From positions 17,758 to 81,757 of the forward strand of contig SVSI01000007.1 in the NCBI GenBank assembly GCA_015064385.1: a stretch of DNA of 64,000 bases, in the 5' to 3' direction. The notes beneath the pieces were generated by a model that was not told the origin of the DNA, made no database searches, and worked only from the letters and a program-made list of their open reading frames with translations. The position numbers and the translations under genes are program-made. Position 1 is the first letter of the stretch; the number at the start of each line of letters is the position of its first letter. This document shows positions 1 through 8,797 of the stretch, one piece after another. The DNA comes from Oscillospiraceae bacterium (GTDB taxonomy: Bacteria; Bacillota; Clostridia; Oscillospirales; CAG-272).

Positions 1-230
1 CGATAGATCGGCGGAAAGTACGCGCTTTATACGCCTTAACATAAATAAATCACCGTTTTATATTTATTAAGAAAAAAGGCGCTATATTCTGCGTACCGTA
101 ATATAATAACACATACTTTTGCCGAGTTCAATGATTTTTTATGAATTTTCAGAAATTTTATTGAAATTTATCCGGTAAAAAGTATAATATACAGTGTAAG
201 ATACGAAAAAGCTTTCCGAAAGGTGAGAAA

Positions 231-878
231 ATGATCAAGGATTATCTTAAGTTTTTCAAATATTCAAATAAGTTTCTGGAAACGCCACGACTGATCCTTC
301 GTCCTATGCGTGTGAGCGACAGAGACGATATGTACGATTATGCAAGTCGGGAGGAGGTAACGAAATATCTTCTCTGGAGAGCGCACGCGAGCCGCGATCA
401 TACACAGCGCTATCTGAGCTACGTTGTATCTCTCTATAAAAGCGGCGAATTCTTTGATTTTGCCATTGAATACCGCGAAAACGGTAAGATGATAGGGACG
501 TGCGGCTTTGCCGCCATAGATGAGAAAAACGATAGCGTTGAGGTCGGCTACGTGATCTCTCCCGACTATCGCGGTATGGGCATTGCCGCCGAGGCGCTCG
601 ACGCAGTATTGCGGCTTGCTTTTTGTGATATGTCGGTAAACCGCGTTGAGGCGAGATATATGTCGGAGAACGGCGCGAGCAGGCGCGTTATGGAAAAATG
701 CGGAATGATCTTTGAGGGGATAAACCGACAAAAGCTGCTCGTTAAGGGTGAATACCGTGATATAGGCGTTTGCTCGATCCTTGCAAGCGAATATTTCGGA
801 AAAAATGAAAAAATAAGCGCGATCTCCGAAAGGCGACCGAGAATGATCGGTATCGGAAAATATTTCACTAAACGGTGA
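231..878 (+). CDS. GNAT-family N-acetyltransferase (RimJ/RimL type)
   Basis: Translation has LETPRLILRPM N-terminus, GYVISPDYRGMGIAAEAL acetyl-CoA loop and NGASRRVMEKCGMIFEG, typical of RimJ/RimL acetyltransferases. Confidence 0.85.
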   Translation: MIKDYLKFFKYSNKFLETPRLILRPMRVSDRDDMYDYASREEVTKYLLWRAHASRDHTQRYLSYVVSLYKSGEFFDFAIEYRENGKMIGTCGFAAIDEKNDSVEVGYVISPDYRGMGIAAEALDAVLRLAFCDMSVNRVEARYMSENGASRRVMEKCGMIFEGINRQKLLVKGEYRDIGVCSILASEYFGKNEKISAISERRPRMIGIGKYFTKR

Positions 879-1003
879 AAAAGAGAAGGACAAGACGAAA
901 AAAAGCGTTTTTCAACATAAAATTAACAAATCCTTAACTATATTTGCGCTTCTTTGGTGTATAATTCCATTTGTACATCAGTAAAAAGATTGGAGACAAC
1001 GAA

Positions 1004-1411
1004 ATGAATAATATGTTTTTTGTACTTGCGGGCGCAGCAGATATGATGCCCCTTCTCGTTCTGGTAGCTTTCTTTGCGATATTCTATTTTATCGCGATCC
1101 GCCCCCAGAAGAAGCAGCAGAAGCTTGTTGACGATATGAGAAATAACCTTCAGGTAGGAGACGAGATCACCACTATCGGCGGAATTATCGGCAAGATAGT
1201 AAGCATCAAGGACGAGACCTGCGTTATCGAAACGGGCAGAGACGGCTGTAAAATGAGAATACTTAAGACCGCAGTAAGATGCGTTGACGTTCCCGCAAAC
1301 GCGACCGACTATACCATCGAGGTCGAGGATAACGTTGAGGAGCTTCCCGAAAGCACCGAGAGCGCACCCGAGGTTAAGAAGACGAGAAAAAAGAAAAATA
1401 AGGATCAGTAA
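1004..1411 (+). CDS. yajC: Preprotein translocase subunit YajC
   Basis: Single TM helix followed by FYFIAIRPQKKQQKLVDDMRNNLQVGDEITTIGGIIGKIVSI; likely start is the internal ATG at 1004. Confidence 0.9.
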   Translation: MNNMFFVLAGAADMMPLLVLVAFFAIFYFIAIRPQKKQQKLVDDMRNNLQVGDEITTIGGIIGKIVSIKDETCVIETGRDGCKMRILKTAVRCVDVPANATDYTIEVEDNVEELPESTESAPEVKKTRKKKNKDQ

Positions 1412-1418
1412 TTTTCCG

Positions 1419-1446
1419 CGCCGACGAATTTCGTCGGCGTTTTTTC
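1419..1446 (+). terminator. Intrinsic terminator after yajC
   Basis: CGCCGACGA/TCGTCGGCG stem followed by TTTTTT. Confidence 0.8.
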
Positions 1447-1545
1447 TGTTTTTGAAGGAAAGAGAGGAAACTTGCGTTTTAACGGTTGTTTTTTTCATTT
1501 TCACTGAATATGATTAACCAAATAAATATTTTGGACGGTGGTAAT

Positions 1546-1986
1546 ATGGAAAAAAGCAGTAACATCTTAACGATGGTCAAAAACGCGGTTATTTCAGCAC
1601 TTGTTGGACACGGGGTGTCCGTTTTGCTCCTTCTCTTTATAAGTGCCGCACTATCTAAAAACGAGGATCCTTCCGTGCTTATGCCCGCGGGCGCGCTCGT
1701 GGCGTTTTTTATCGGCTCACTCGTTTGCGGAGCCCTTTCGGCAAAGCTTATCTCGGGGCCGCTTGCGGGAGCGCTCTCGGGCGGATTTTATATTCTTTTG
1801 CTCATAATCGTATCGCTTGTGATCAACTTTGTAACCAAAGAGACGGTGGGCATATATCCCCTGGGAACGAAGCTGCTCATTCTCTTCGTGGCGGCACTTA
1901 TTTCCTTCCTTGCGGGACTTTTCGTAAATACCCGTAAAAGCTCGCGCAGGGCTCTTTTGAAACGCAGAAAAACGGCGGGAAGATAA
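1546..1986 (+). CDS. TIGR04086-like four-TM membrane protein
   Basis: Small membrane protein directly downstream of yajC, start MEKSSNILTMVKNAVISALVG; family call from hydrophobic pattern and context. Confidence 0.6.
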   Translation: MEKSSNILTMVKNAVISALVGHGVSVLLLLFISAALSKNEDPSVLMPAGALVAFFIGSLVCGALSAKLISGPLAGALSGGFYILLLIIVSLVINFVTKETVGIYPLGTKLLILFVAALISFLAGLFVNTRKSSRRALLKRRKTAGR

Positions 1987-2238
1987 TTTTTTAATAAGAA
2001 AATCGTTTTTTTCTTTACAAATCGGTCGATGTATGATAAAATGATAAACGAGCAAAATAAAAGCGTCCGTAAAAGGAGGCGTTTTGCGTGACTTCTGCAA
2101 AAGAATTTTTGATCGCTTTTGCGATATCGTATATCGTTTTTCTTATAGCCGCTCTCTCGATACTCCGGATATTTGCGCTGCTTTGAGAGGGCGTCGGTAT
2201 ATTAAAATAAGGTAAGCTCGGAAGGAAGGTGACCGAAG

Positions 2239-2982
2239 GTGTCCGAAAAAATGCGACTTGATAAATTTCTCGTATCTACGGGAAGCTATACCAGAAGTGA
2301 GGCGGGAAAGCTCTGCCGCGCGGGTAAGGTAAGCGTGAACGCAGATTTTCAAAAGGATCCGTCGGTCAAGATAGATCCCGAGGCAGACGAGATCTGCGTT
2401 CTGGGTAAGGTCGTCGAGTACCGGAAATATACCTATATTATGTTAAATAAACCCGAGGGCGTCGTTTCGGCAACCGAGGACGGTGACAAAACGGTCATAG
2501 ACCTTCTTCCGACCGAGCTTCAGAGAATAGGGCTCTTTCCGTGCGGACGGCTTGATAAAAATACACACGGACTTATGATCCTGACCAACCACGGAGAGCT
2601 CTCTCATTATCTTCTCTCGCCAAAGCACCACGTCAAAAAGAAATATAAGGTAGAAACTAAATTTCCGTTATCCGAAAGTGATAGGCAAGCGCTCGAGCGC
2701 GGAGTTGATATAGGCGGCTATATTACCGCGCCTTGCACGGTCGAGCTTGTCGGAGAGAGGGAAGCGGGTATTACGCTCACCGAAGGGAAGTACCATCAGA
2801 TAAAGCTGATGCTCTCTGCCGTGCATAATCAGGTGACCTATCTCCAAAGGGTTTCCTTTGCCGAAATAGAGCTGGATGGCACGCTTTCCGAGGGATCTTG
2901 GCGCTTTTTGACTGAAAATGAAGTCGAAATCTTGACGCGAGATTTTAATTTATTAAAAAGCAAAAACAACAAAAAGGGCTGA
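2239..2982 (+). CDS. 16S rRNA pseudouridine synthase, RsuA/RluB family
   Basis: S4 domain (MRLDKFLVSTGSYTRSEAGKLCRAGKVSVN) and catalytic motif GRLDKNTHGLMILTNHG. Confidence 0.92.
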   Translation: MSEKMRLDKFLVSTGSYTRSEAGKLCRAGKVSVNADFQKDPSVKIDPEADEICVLGKVVEYRKYTYIMLNKPEGVVSATEDGDKTVIDLLPTELQRIGLFPCGRLDKNTHGLMILTNHGELSHYLLSPKHHVKKKYKVETKFPLSESDRQALERGVDIGGYITAPCTVELVGEREAGITLTEGKYHQIKLMLSAVHNQVTYLQRVSFAEIELDGTLSEGSWRFLTENEVEILTRDFNLLKSKNNKKG

Positions 2983-2997
2983 AAGGCCCTTTTCTTT
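2971..2997 (+). terminator. Intrinsic terminator
   Basis: AAAAAGGGC TGAAA GGCCCTTTT hairpin. Confidence 0.7.
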
Positions 2998-3145
2998 TGC
3001 GTTTATTGTGCAATATTCACAAATTGTAAGTTGAAAATTTGTAGGATAAACATCTTGGAAAATTCATAATTTTACTGTATAATAAATGCTGTAAAAGGTT
3101 TGCATTCTTTTGAGTGCTTATACAGAATTTTTAGGAGGCAAGATA

Positions 3146-4258
3146 ATGGCAAGTATATCTTTCAGACACCTTTACAAAAAGTATCCCGGCGGAGTAACTG
3201 CAGTTTCTGACTTTACTCTCGAGGTTAAAGACAAAGAATTTCTTATTTTCGTAGGTCCTTCGGGATGCGGAAAGACCACGACTCTTCGTATGATCGCAGG
3301 TCTCGAGGAGATCACCGAAGGTGAGCTCTACATCGGCGACCGCCTCGTAAACGATATAGCACCTAAGGACAGAGACATCGCGATGGTGTTCCAGAACTAC
3401 GCTCTGTATCCTCACATGACCGTATTTGAGAACATGGCGTTCGGTCTCCGTCTTCGCAAGACTCCGAAGGAGGAGATCAAGCGTAAGGTTGAAGAGGCAG
3501 CAAGAATACTTGACATTACCCACCTTCTTGACAGACGTCCGAAGCAGCTTTCGGGTGGTCAGAAGCAGCGTGTTGCGCTCGGACGTGCAATAGTCCGTAG
3601 CCCTAAGGTATTCCTTCTTGACGAGCCGCTCTCGAACCTCGATGCAAAGCTTCGTGCAGCCATGAGAACCGAGCTTACCAAGCTCCACAAGCGTCTCGGA
3701 ACTACCTTCGTTTACGTTACTCACGACCAGGTCGAGGCAATGACCATGGCAACCCGTATCGTAGTTATGAAGGACGGTATCATCCAGCAGGTTGATACTC
3801 CTCAGAACCTCTACGACTATCCCGTAAATATGTTCGTTGCGGGATTTATGGGAACTCCTCAGATGAACTTCATCGAGGTTATGGTAATGAACAAGAACGG
3901 CGAGACCTACCTCAGATGGGGCGAGAACAACCTCAAGCTTCCCAAGGAAAAGGCAGAAGCAGAGGAGCTCAAGGACTACATCGGCAAGGAAGTTATTATG
4001 GGTATCCGTCCCGAGTGCATTCGTGACGAGGCGATCTTCCTTGAAGCACATCCCGACACCATTATCGAAGCTATGGTTGACGTAACCGAGCTTATGGGCG
4101 CAGAGATCTACCTCTACCTCAACGCAGAGGAGACCAATTTCATTGCCCGCGTTGCTCCTACCTCCACGGCAAGAAGCGGCGATATGATCAAGGTAGCGCT
4201 TGACGCTAACAAGATCCACATCTTCGATAAAGACACCGAAAGATGCATCCTCCACTAA
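3146..4258 (+). CDS. Carbohydrate ABC transporter ATP-binding protein (UgpC/MsmK/MsmX type)
   Basis: Walker A GPSGCGKTTTLRMIAGLE, signature LSGGQKQRVALGRAIVR, Walker B VFLLDEPLSNLDAKLR, C-terminal TOBE-like domain; RBS AGGAGG before ATG 3146. Confidence 0.93.
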   Translation: MASISFRHLYKKYPGGVTAVSDFTLEVKDKEFLIFVGPSGCGKTTTLRMIAGLEEITEGELYIGDRLVNDIAPKDRDIAMVFQNYALYPHMTVFENMAFGLRLRKTPKEEIKRKVEEAARILDITHLLDRRPKQLSGGQKQRVALGRAIVRSPKVFLLDEPLSNLDAKLRAAMRTELTKLHKRLGTTFVYVTHDQVEAMTMATRIVVMKDGIIQQVDTPQNLYDYPVNMFVAGFMGTPQMNFIEVMVMNKNGETYLRWGENNLKLPKEKAEAEELKDYIGKEVIMGIRPECIRDEAIFLEAHPDTIIEAMVDVTELMGAEIYLYLNAEETNFIARVAPTSTARSGDMIKVALDANKIHIFDKDTERCILH

Positions 4259-4270
4259 TAGAGTAAATTT

Positions 4271-4310
4271 CGAAGGGATACTTTATATCGGTATCCCTTC
4301 GCTTATTTTT
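4271..4310 (+). terminator. Intrinsic terminator
   Basis: CGAAGGGATAC...GGTATCCCTTCG stem followed by T-rich tract. Confidence 0.8.
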
Positions 4311-4324
4311 GTATAGGAAACAGT

Positions 4325-5305
4325 ATGAAAAAAACATTCGCGCTCGTTTTGGCTTTTCTGCTCCTTTTTGGCTCGATGAGCTCCTTTGCGGACGGAGAGT
4401 CAAGCGATAAACAAGTAAAAAATATGGTAGTTGTGGGAGATTTCACAGCTACCGGTTATGGCTCTGATATAAGCACCGTGCCGAGCTTTGCACATATTTC
4501 TGCCGAAAAGCTCGGACTGAAATATAAGGAAAGCAGCTTTTATTTCGGTAGCGACTCGCTCACGCTCGATACGCTGGACGCCGCACTCGGCGAGGACGTG
4601 ATCGGGCAGATATCGAAAGCGGATACCGTGGTCGTGAGCGTCGGAAACGGCGACCTCCAAAAGGCGATCCTGCCCAAGATCTCGGCAGCTCTCGGACTCG
4701 GCGAGACGTTCTCGCCGAGCGATACAGTAAACGCACTCGCAACTCTTCCCGAAGAAAAGCTTGAGGGTGCAATATCCGCCTTGAAGACGATATACGGTGA
4801 TAATAAAGAATCGTTTGAAGCGCTGACAAAAAGCATTGGAGAAAAATGCGGGGAGGCGGCTAAAAAGATAAAGACCGCGTCTCCGAACGCACAGATATTT
4901 TTCGTCGGTGTATATGATCCCTTTGCCGATATGCCAAACTACACGCTCGTTAATACCTTGCGTTCGGAACTTACCTCGAAGCTCGTTTCCAATATAAACG
5001 AAACGCTCGCGGATACGGGAAAATCCGAGGGATTTCACGTTCTGAACACCGCCTCCGAATTCAGCGGAAGAAAGCAAACGTGCGTCGCGGCGGACGGCTC
5101 GTATTTTTACCTTACCGAGTTTGGACACACCGTTCTTGCAGACGCTCTCGTTTATGAGATAACTAACGTTTATAACGCGATAAACGGCGGTAGCGATACC
5201 CCAAATGATCCCACGGACGTTTGGCTTTACTTTTCGATCGCGCTTGCCGCAGTGCTTGCCTGCGTGCCCGTGATCGTATTCGTTGCAAAAAAATCGAAAA
5301 AATAA
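4325..5305 (+). CDS. Signal-peptide/C-terminal-TM protein with SGNH/GDSL-hydrolase-like domain, catalytic residues apparently lost
   Basis: Signal peptide, block I-like MVVVGDFTATGYGSD, C-terminal DGSYFYLTEFGHTVLADAL resembling block V, then one TM and KKSKK. Confidence 0.6.
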   Translation: MKKTFALVLAFLLLFGSMSSFADGESSDKQVKNMVVVGDFTATGYGSDISTVPSFAHISAEKLGLKYKESSFYFGSDSLTLDTLDAALGEDVIGQISKADTVVVSVGNGDLQKAILPKISAALGLGETFSPSDTVNALATLPEEKLEGAISALKTIYGDNKESFEALTKSIGEKCGEAAKKIKTASPNAQIFFVGVYDPFADMPNYTLVNTLRSELTSKLVSNINETLADTGKSEGFHVLNTASEFSGRKQTCVAADGSYFYLTEFGHTVLADALVYEITNVYNAINGGSDTPNDPTDVWLYFSIALAAVLACVPVIVFVAKKSKK

Positions 5306-5312
5306 ATATCGA

Positions 5313-5343
5313 AAAAAGCACTTGCGTTTTGCAAGTGCTTTTT
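5313..5343. terminator. Bidirectional intrinsic terminator
   Basis: AAAAAGCACTTGC GTTTT GCAAGTGCTTTTT between convergent genes. Confidence 0.85.
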
Positions 5344-5344
5344 G

Positions 5345-6289
5345 TTATACCATATCCGGCTTGTAGATTCTCGTTCCCTCGAGTGTATGTATCGGATCGG
5401 AGAACTTTGCGCTGTCCAGCTTGCCGAGCGCATCCTCGAAAATGTACATACGTGCATCAATGAGGTCGATGCAGTGTACGGCGTACGCCTCTGCGGTAGC
5501 GGGCGTTGCGATCGCACCGTATTCACGAAGTCCGTGATGGGACGCTATGATGTGGGTAAGACAGCGTACCGTCTCCGCCGGGGTACCTAATTTTTCAGCG
5601 TGCTTTTTCACGATCTCGATTCCGAGAAGCGCGTGTCCGAACAGAAATCCGTCGCGCGTGTAATCGGTCACTCCAACCTCGTCGGTAAGTAGCTCGTTTA
5701 ACTTTCCGATGTCGTGGACGAGCACTCCCGCAAGGAGCATATCACGGTCGATAAAGGAGTAAGTATCTGCCGTAGCTCCCGCCATTTTCACCATACGAGC
5801 AACGTGCCAGAGAAGCTCTCCGACCTTGTTGTGATGGACTGATTTTGCGGCACTTTGCCAGAGAAGACGGTCTTTGTTTTCCTCGTATATGCTGCGTACG
5901 AGCGCGGCAAGATCTGCGTTTTGCATCTTGTCTATCTTCGATATGCAGAAATCGTAAAGCGTTGCGGGAGGGACCTGCGACGTGGGGATGAAATCGGTCA
6001 CGTTTACTCCCTCGGACGCGTACGTCTGACGTATGCTCGATACGGTGTAGCTCATTTTGGAATTGTAGAGCTTGCCCTCGAGCGAGACGAAGGCGATCTC
6101 CTTTGCTTTAACGTCAAGTGAGCTCTCAAGAGTGTCCCACATATTTGCGCTTAAGGTGTCGCGCCCGTCGGAAAAGCTTATAACGAGATAAGTGCTTCCG
6201 TTTCGTGCCGTTTTTGTCTGTATATCTCTGACGAGCAGATACAGCTCGTAATTGCCCGCACCGAGCTCCGATATTTTGTTTACTCTCAT
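5345..6289 (-). CDS. 3'-5' exoribonuclease YhaM-like (OB-fold + HD domain)
   Basis: N-terminal OB-like region and HD phosphohydrolase motif LLAGVLVHDIGKLNEL ... HIIASHHG. Confidence 0.85.
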   Translation of the reverse strand: MRVNKISELGAGNYELYLLVRDIQTKTARNGSTYLVISFSDGRDTLSANMWDTLESSLDVKAKEIAFVSLEGKLYNSKMSYTVSSIRQTYASEGVNVTDFIPTSQVPPATLYDFCISKIDKMQNADLAALVRSIYEENKDRLLWQSAAKSVHHNKVGELLWHVARMVKMAGATADTYSFIDRDMLLAGVLVHDIGKLNELLTDEVGVTDYTRDGFLFGHALLGIEIVKKHAEKLGTPAETVRCLTHIIASHHGLREYGAIATPATAEAYAVHCIDLIDARMYIFEDALGKLDSAKFSDPIHTLEGTRIYKPDMV

Positions 6290-6632
6290 GTAACTTTCGT
6301 CCTGCCTTTCGTTGTATCATAAAATATTATAGCACATAAAATGACTTTTGGGTAGATTTTTTTGAAAAAATACAAATTTCTTTCAAAACGCTCGGTGTAC
6401 ATTCCCGTAAATACGGCGTTTATGAACGCGCTGTGACCTTAATATGGCAATATGAACAAAAACCGACCTGAAAAAAAGTGCAGTTTGACGAAAATAACTT
6501 TTTGATGCCCCAAACGCGTTATAAAACATTGACAAAAAAACATTATTATGTTATAATTATGTGCGAACAATAAGGAGGGAAGAGCGCCATATTCCTTTTC
6601 CCTCAAAACCATTATTCTCAATTCATGGAGGA

Positions 6633-8030
6633 ATGAAAAAAATGAAGAATATGTTTGTAAGAATTCTCGCTTGCATGCTCGTTCTCGTTATGGCATTCTC
6701 CTTTGCAGCGTGCAAGGATGATGCTGACGACGGTGATGCAACCCAGAATCCCCCCGCAAGTAATCCCGGATCTGATAATGATGACTGGTTCAGCGACCCC
6801 GGCGACACTCCCGACGACGATACCAACGGCGATGATCCGGTGATCGAAGGTCCCGAAGAGTGGGATCCGTGGGAAATGATAAAGTATTTTGCAGTTCCCA
6901 ACTCGAACATCTCCATTTCCGTTATTGATGTTGCTGAAGACGGCAAGATCACGAGTCTCCAGCTCGCTAAGGGATCGACCATGCTTCTCGAGCTTGACTA
7001 TACTGCAGCAGCAGTAGCAAGCAGCTTTGAGATCAAGTTCGGCACCGAGACCGTTAAGGTCGCATTTGGCGCAGACGGCAAGATCGCTATACTCAAGGGC
7101 GAAGAGCAGCTCGCTATCTCGAGCGCAGCTTATACCGGAACCTCTAAGGTCGCTATCGACTGGAACGGTACCAAGCTCGTAGTTAAGGTTGGCGGTGCAG
7201 AGGCGGTAAGCGCTGATTACACCGTTCCCGCAGATTTCGAGAAGAGTGCAGAGCTCTTCCTCATCGCAGGCGAAGGTGCAAAGTTCGAGAACGCTAAGGC
7301 AACTCTCGGCGGCAGCGCAATCGAGTTTGAGACCAGAAAAGGCGAAACCTGGCAGATCGTTGAGACCGAAGGCAAGCATAAGAATGCTTTCTATACCGGC
7401 TATCAGGGATCTATCAGCGGCTATTCGAACCTCGCACTCATTAACAACGTTGATTTCGCAAACGCATCCAAGATAACCATTTCCGCGAAGATCGCTCACG
7501 GTCTCCAGCATAAGGAAACCGCTGCGAAGAACTCGGATACCGGATTTGTCGTTGAGGTTTGGAACGTAAACGGTGAGGACGGCACCAGCCCGATCGTTTA
7601 CGAGAACCAGAAGATATCCTTCTTCAAGGTTTACCTCGCAGGATACGGCGTATCCGCTACCGCAGGTAAGTGGGGTCCTACCGAGTTTGCAACCAAGGAA
7701 CACAACAATGATGGCAAGTGGTACAACGTTGTCGGTAGCGGAAAAGCAGGTCTTCCTGACGAAGCTACCATAGTTGATGACGGTCTCAAGAACGACAAGG
7801 GTAAGTATGTTTACCAGGCAGAGAACGTACGTACTATTGACGAATACACCGAGCTTAAGGTCGTATGGGATAGAGAAAATCTCGTTCTCTCTTACTACTA
7901 CAACGGTGCTCTCGTTAAATCCGTTAAGTTCTCGAGAAACATCTTTGTTAACAAGGATGGCTCCGGTATTGGTATCGCGACTGCAGCAGGCGATGTATAT
8001 TTCAAGGATTTCAACCTTATCGTTGAGTAA
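6633..8030 (+). CDS. Secreted lipoprotein with acidic linker and LamG-like C-terminal domain
   Basis: Lipobox AFSFAACKDD, long D/P-rich linker, beta-rich C-terminus; RBS GGAGG before ATG 6633. Confidence 0.6.
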   Translation: MKKMKNMFVRILACMLVLVMAFSFAACKDDADDGDATQNPPASNPGSDNDDWFSDPGDTPDDDTNGDDPVIEGPEEWDPWEMIKYFAVPNSNISISVIDVAEDGKITSLQLAKGSTMLLELDYTAAAVASSFEIKFGTETVKVAFGADGKIAILKGEEQLAISSAAYTGTSKVAIDWNGTKLVVKVGGAEAVSADYTVPADFEKSAELFLIAGEGAKFENAKATLGGSAIEFETRKGETWQIVETEGKHKNAFYTGYQGSISGYSNLALINNVDFANASKITISAKIAHGLQHKETAAKNSDTGFVVEVWNVNGEDGTSPIVYENQKISFFKVYLAGYGVSATAGKWGPTEFATKEHNNDGKWYNVVGSGKAGLPDEATIVDDGLKNDKGKYVYQAENVRTIDEYTELKVVWDRENLVLSYYYNGALVKSVKFSRNIFVNKDGSGIGIATAAGDVYFKDFNLIVE

Positions 8031-8048
8031 CATATTATAACTTATTGT

Positions 8049-8084
8049 AAAAAACTCCCGCAAATATGGTGCGGGAGTTTTTTT
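8049..8084 (+). terminator. Intrinsic terminator
   Basis: AAAACTCCCGC...GCGGGAGTTTTTTT. Confidence 0.85.
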
Positions 8085-8142
8085 GCTTTAATAGCCGTCC
8101 GTTTATGATAATGGGCGGCGTGAAAATTGAATCGCGGATCTG

Positions 8143-8484
8143 TCACGACTCACTGCTGAACAGAGAAATTATCTCGCTCTCCACCGTCGCTCGATTCTCC
8201 TGCGCCCGTTCAAGCTCGCGGTACGCTTCGGTCAGCTCTTTTGAATATTTGCCCGTAGTTATCGCGCGGTATATCCAAAATAGCATTTTTCCGTAAGCGT
8301 GATGGAGAGATCTGTCCGCGTCCGACAGCTGTTTTTTGAGTTCGGCTGCTTCCTCGGCCTCCTTTTCGTATTTTGATAGTTTTTTCTCTATTGCGCGTCT
8401 TATAAAATAAACTCCGATGCCTACACTTCCGCCGCTTCCGATAAGAAGTGCAAAAACGAGAGAAAGTATGTCGCGGGGCGTCAT
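8143..8484 (-). CDS. Small membrane protein with coiled-coil tail, unknown function
   Basis: 113-aa ORF with one N-terminal TM and charged helical tail; no family recognised. Confidence 0.5.
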   Translation of the reverse strand: MTPRDILSLVFALLIGSGGSVGIGVYFIRRAIEKKLSKYEKEAEEAAELKKQLSDADRSLHHAYGKMLFWIYRAITTGKYSKELTEAYRELERAQENRATVESEIISLFSSES

Positions 8485-8636
8485 TAAAAGGTCCTCGCTA
8501 TAACGGACGATATGATTATCGCGCGCGCTCTTGAGAGTGAGCCGCCGAACAGTATATCAAAAACGGAGAAGCCGCGTTTTGACGTATTCTTTGCGCTTGA
8601 GAGCGATTTTAATGGCTCTGTATGCTGTTTTGACAT
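8484..8636 (-). CDS. Short hypothetical protein
   Basis: Start ATG 8636 (MSKQHTEPLK...), 1-nt overlap with the next ORF; weak evidence. Confidence 0.3.
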   Translation of the reverse strand: MSKQHTEPLKSLSSAKNTSKRGFSVFDILFGGSLSRARAIIISSVIARTF

Positions 8637-8750
8637 ATATAAGCATTCCTTTCTTTCCTTAATATAAAGTTTGGCAGACATAAGTATTTTACGTCACGGT
8701 ATATTGTCGTAGAGTAGCAAAAGATATTATAAGGTAGAAAGAGTAAATAA

Positions 8751-8781
8751 AAAATCACTCACCAAAAAGGTGAGTGATTTT
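8751..8781 (-). terminator. Intrinsic terminator of the minus-strand gene 8798-9934
   Basis: AAAATCACTCACC AAAAA GGTGAGTGATTTT. Confidence 0.8.
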
Positions 8782-8797
8782 AGCTTTGATTTAATCT

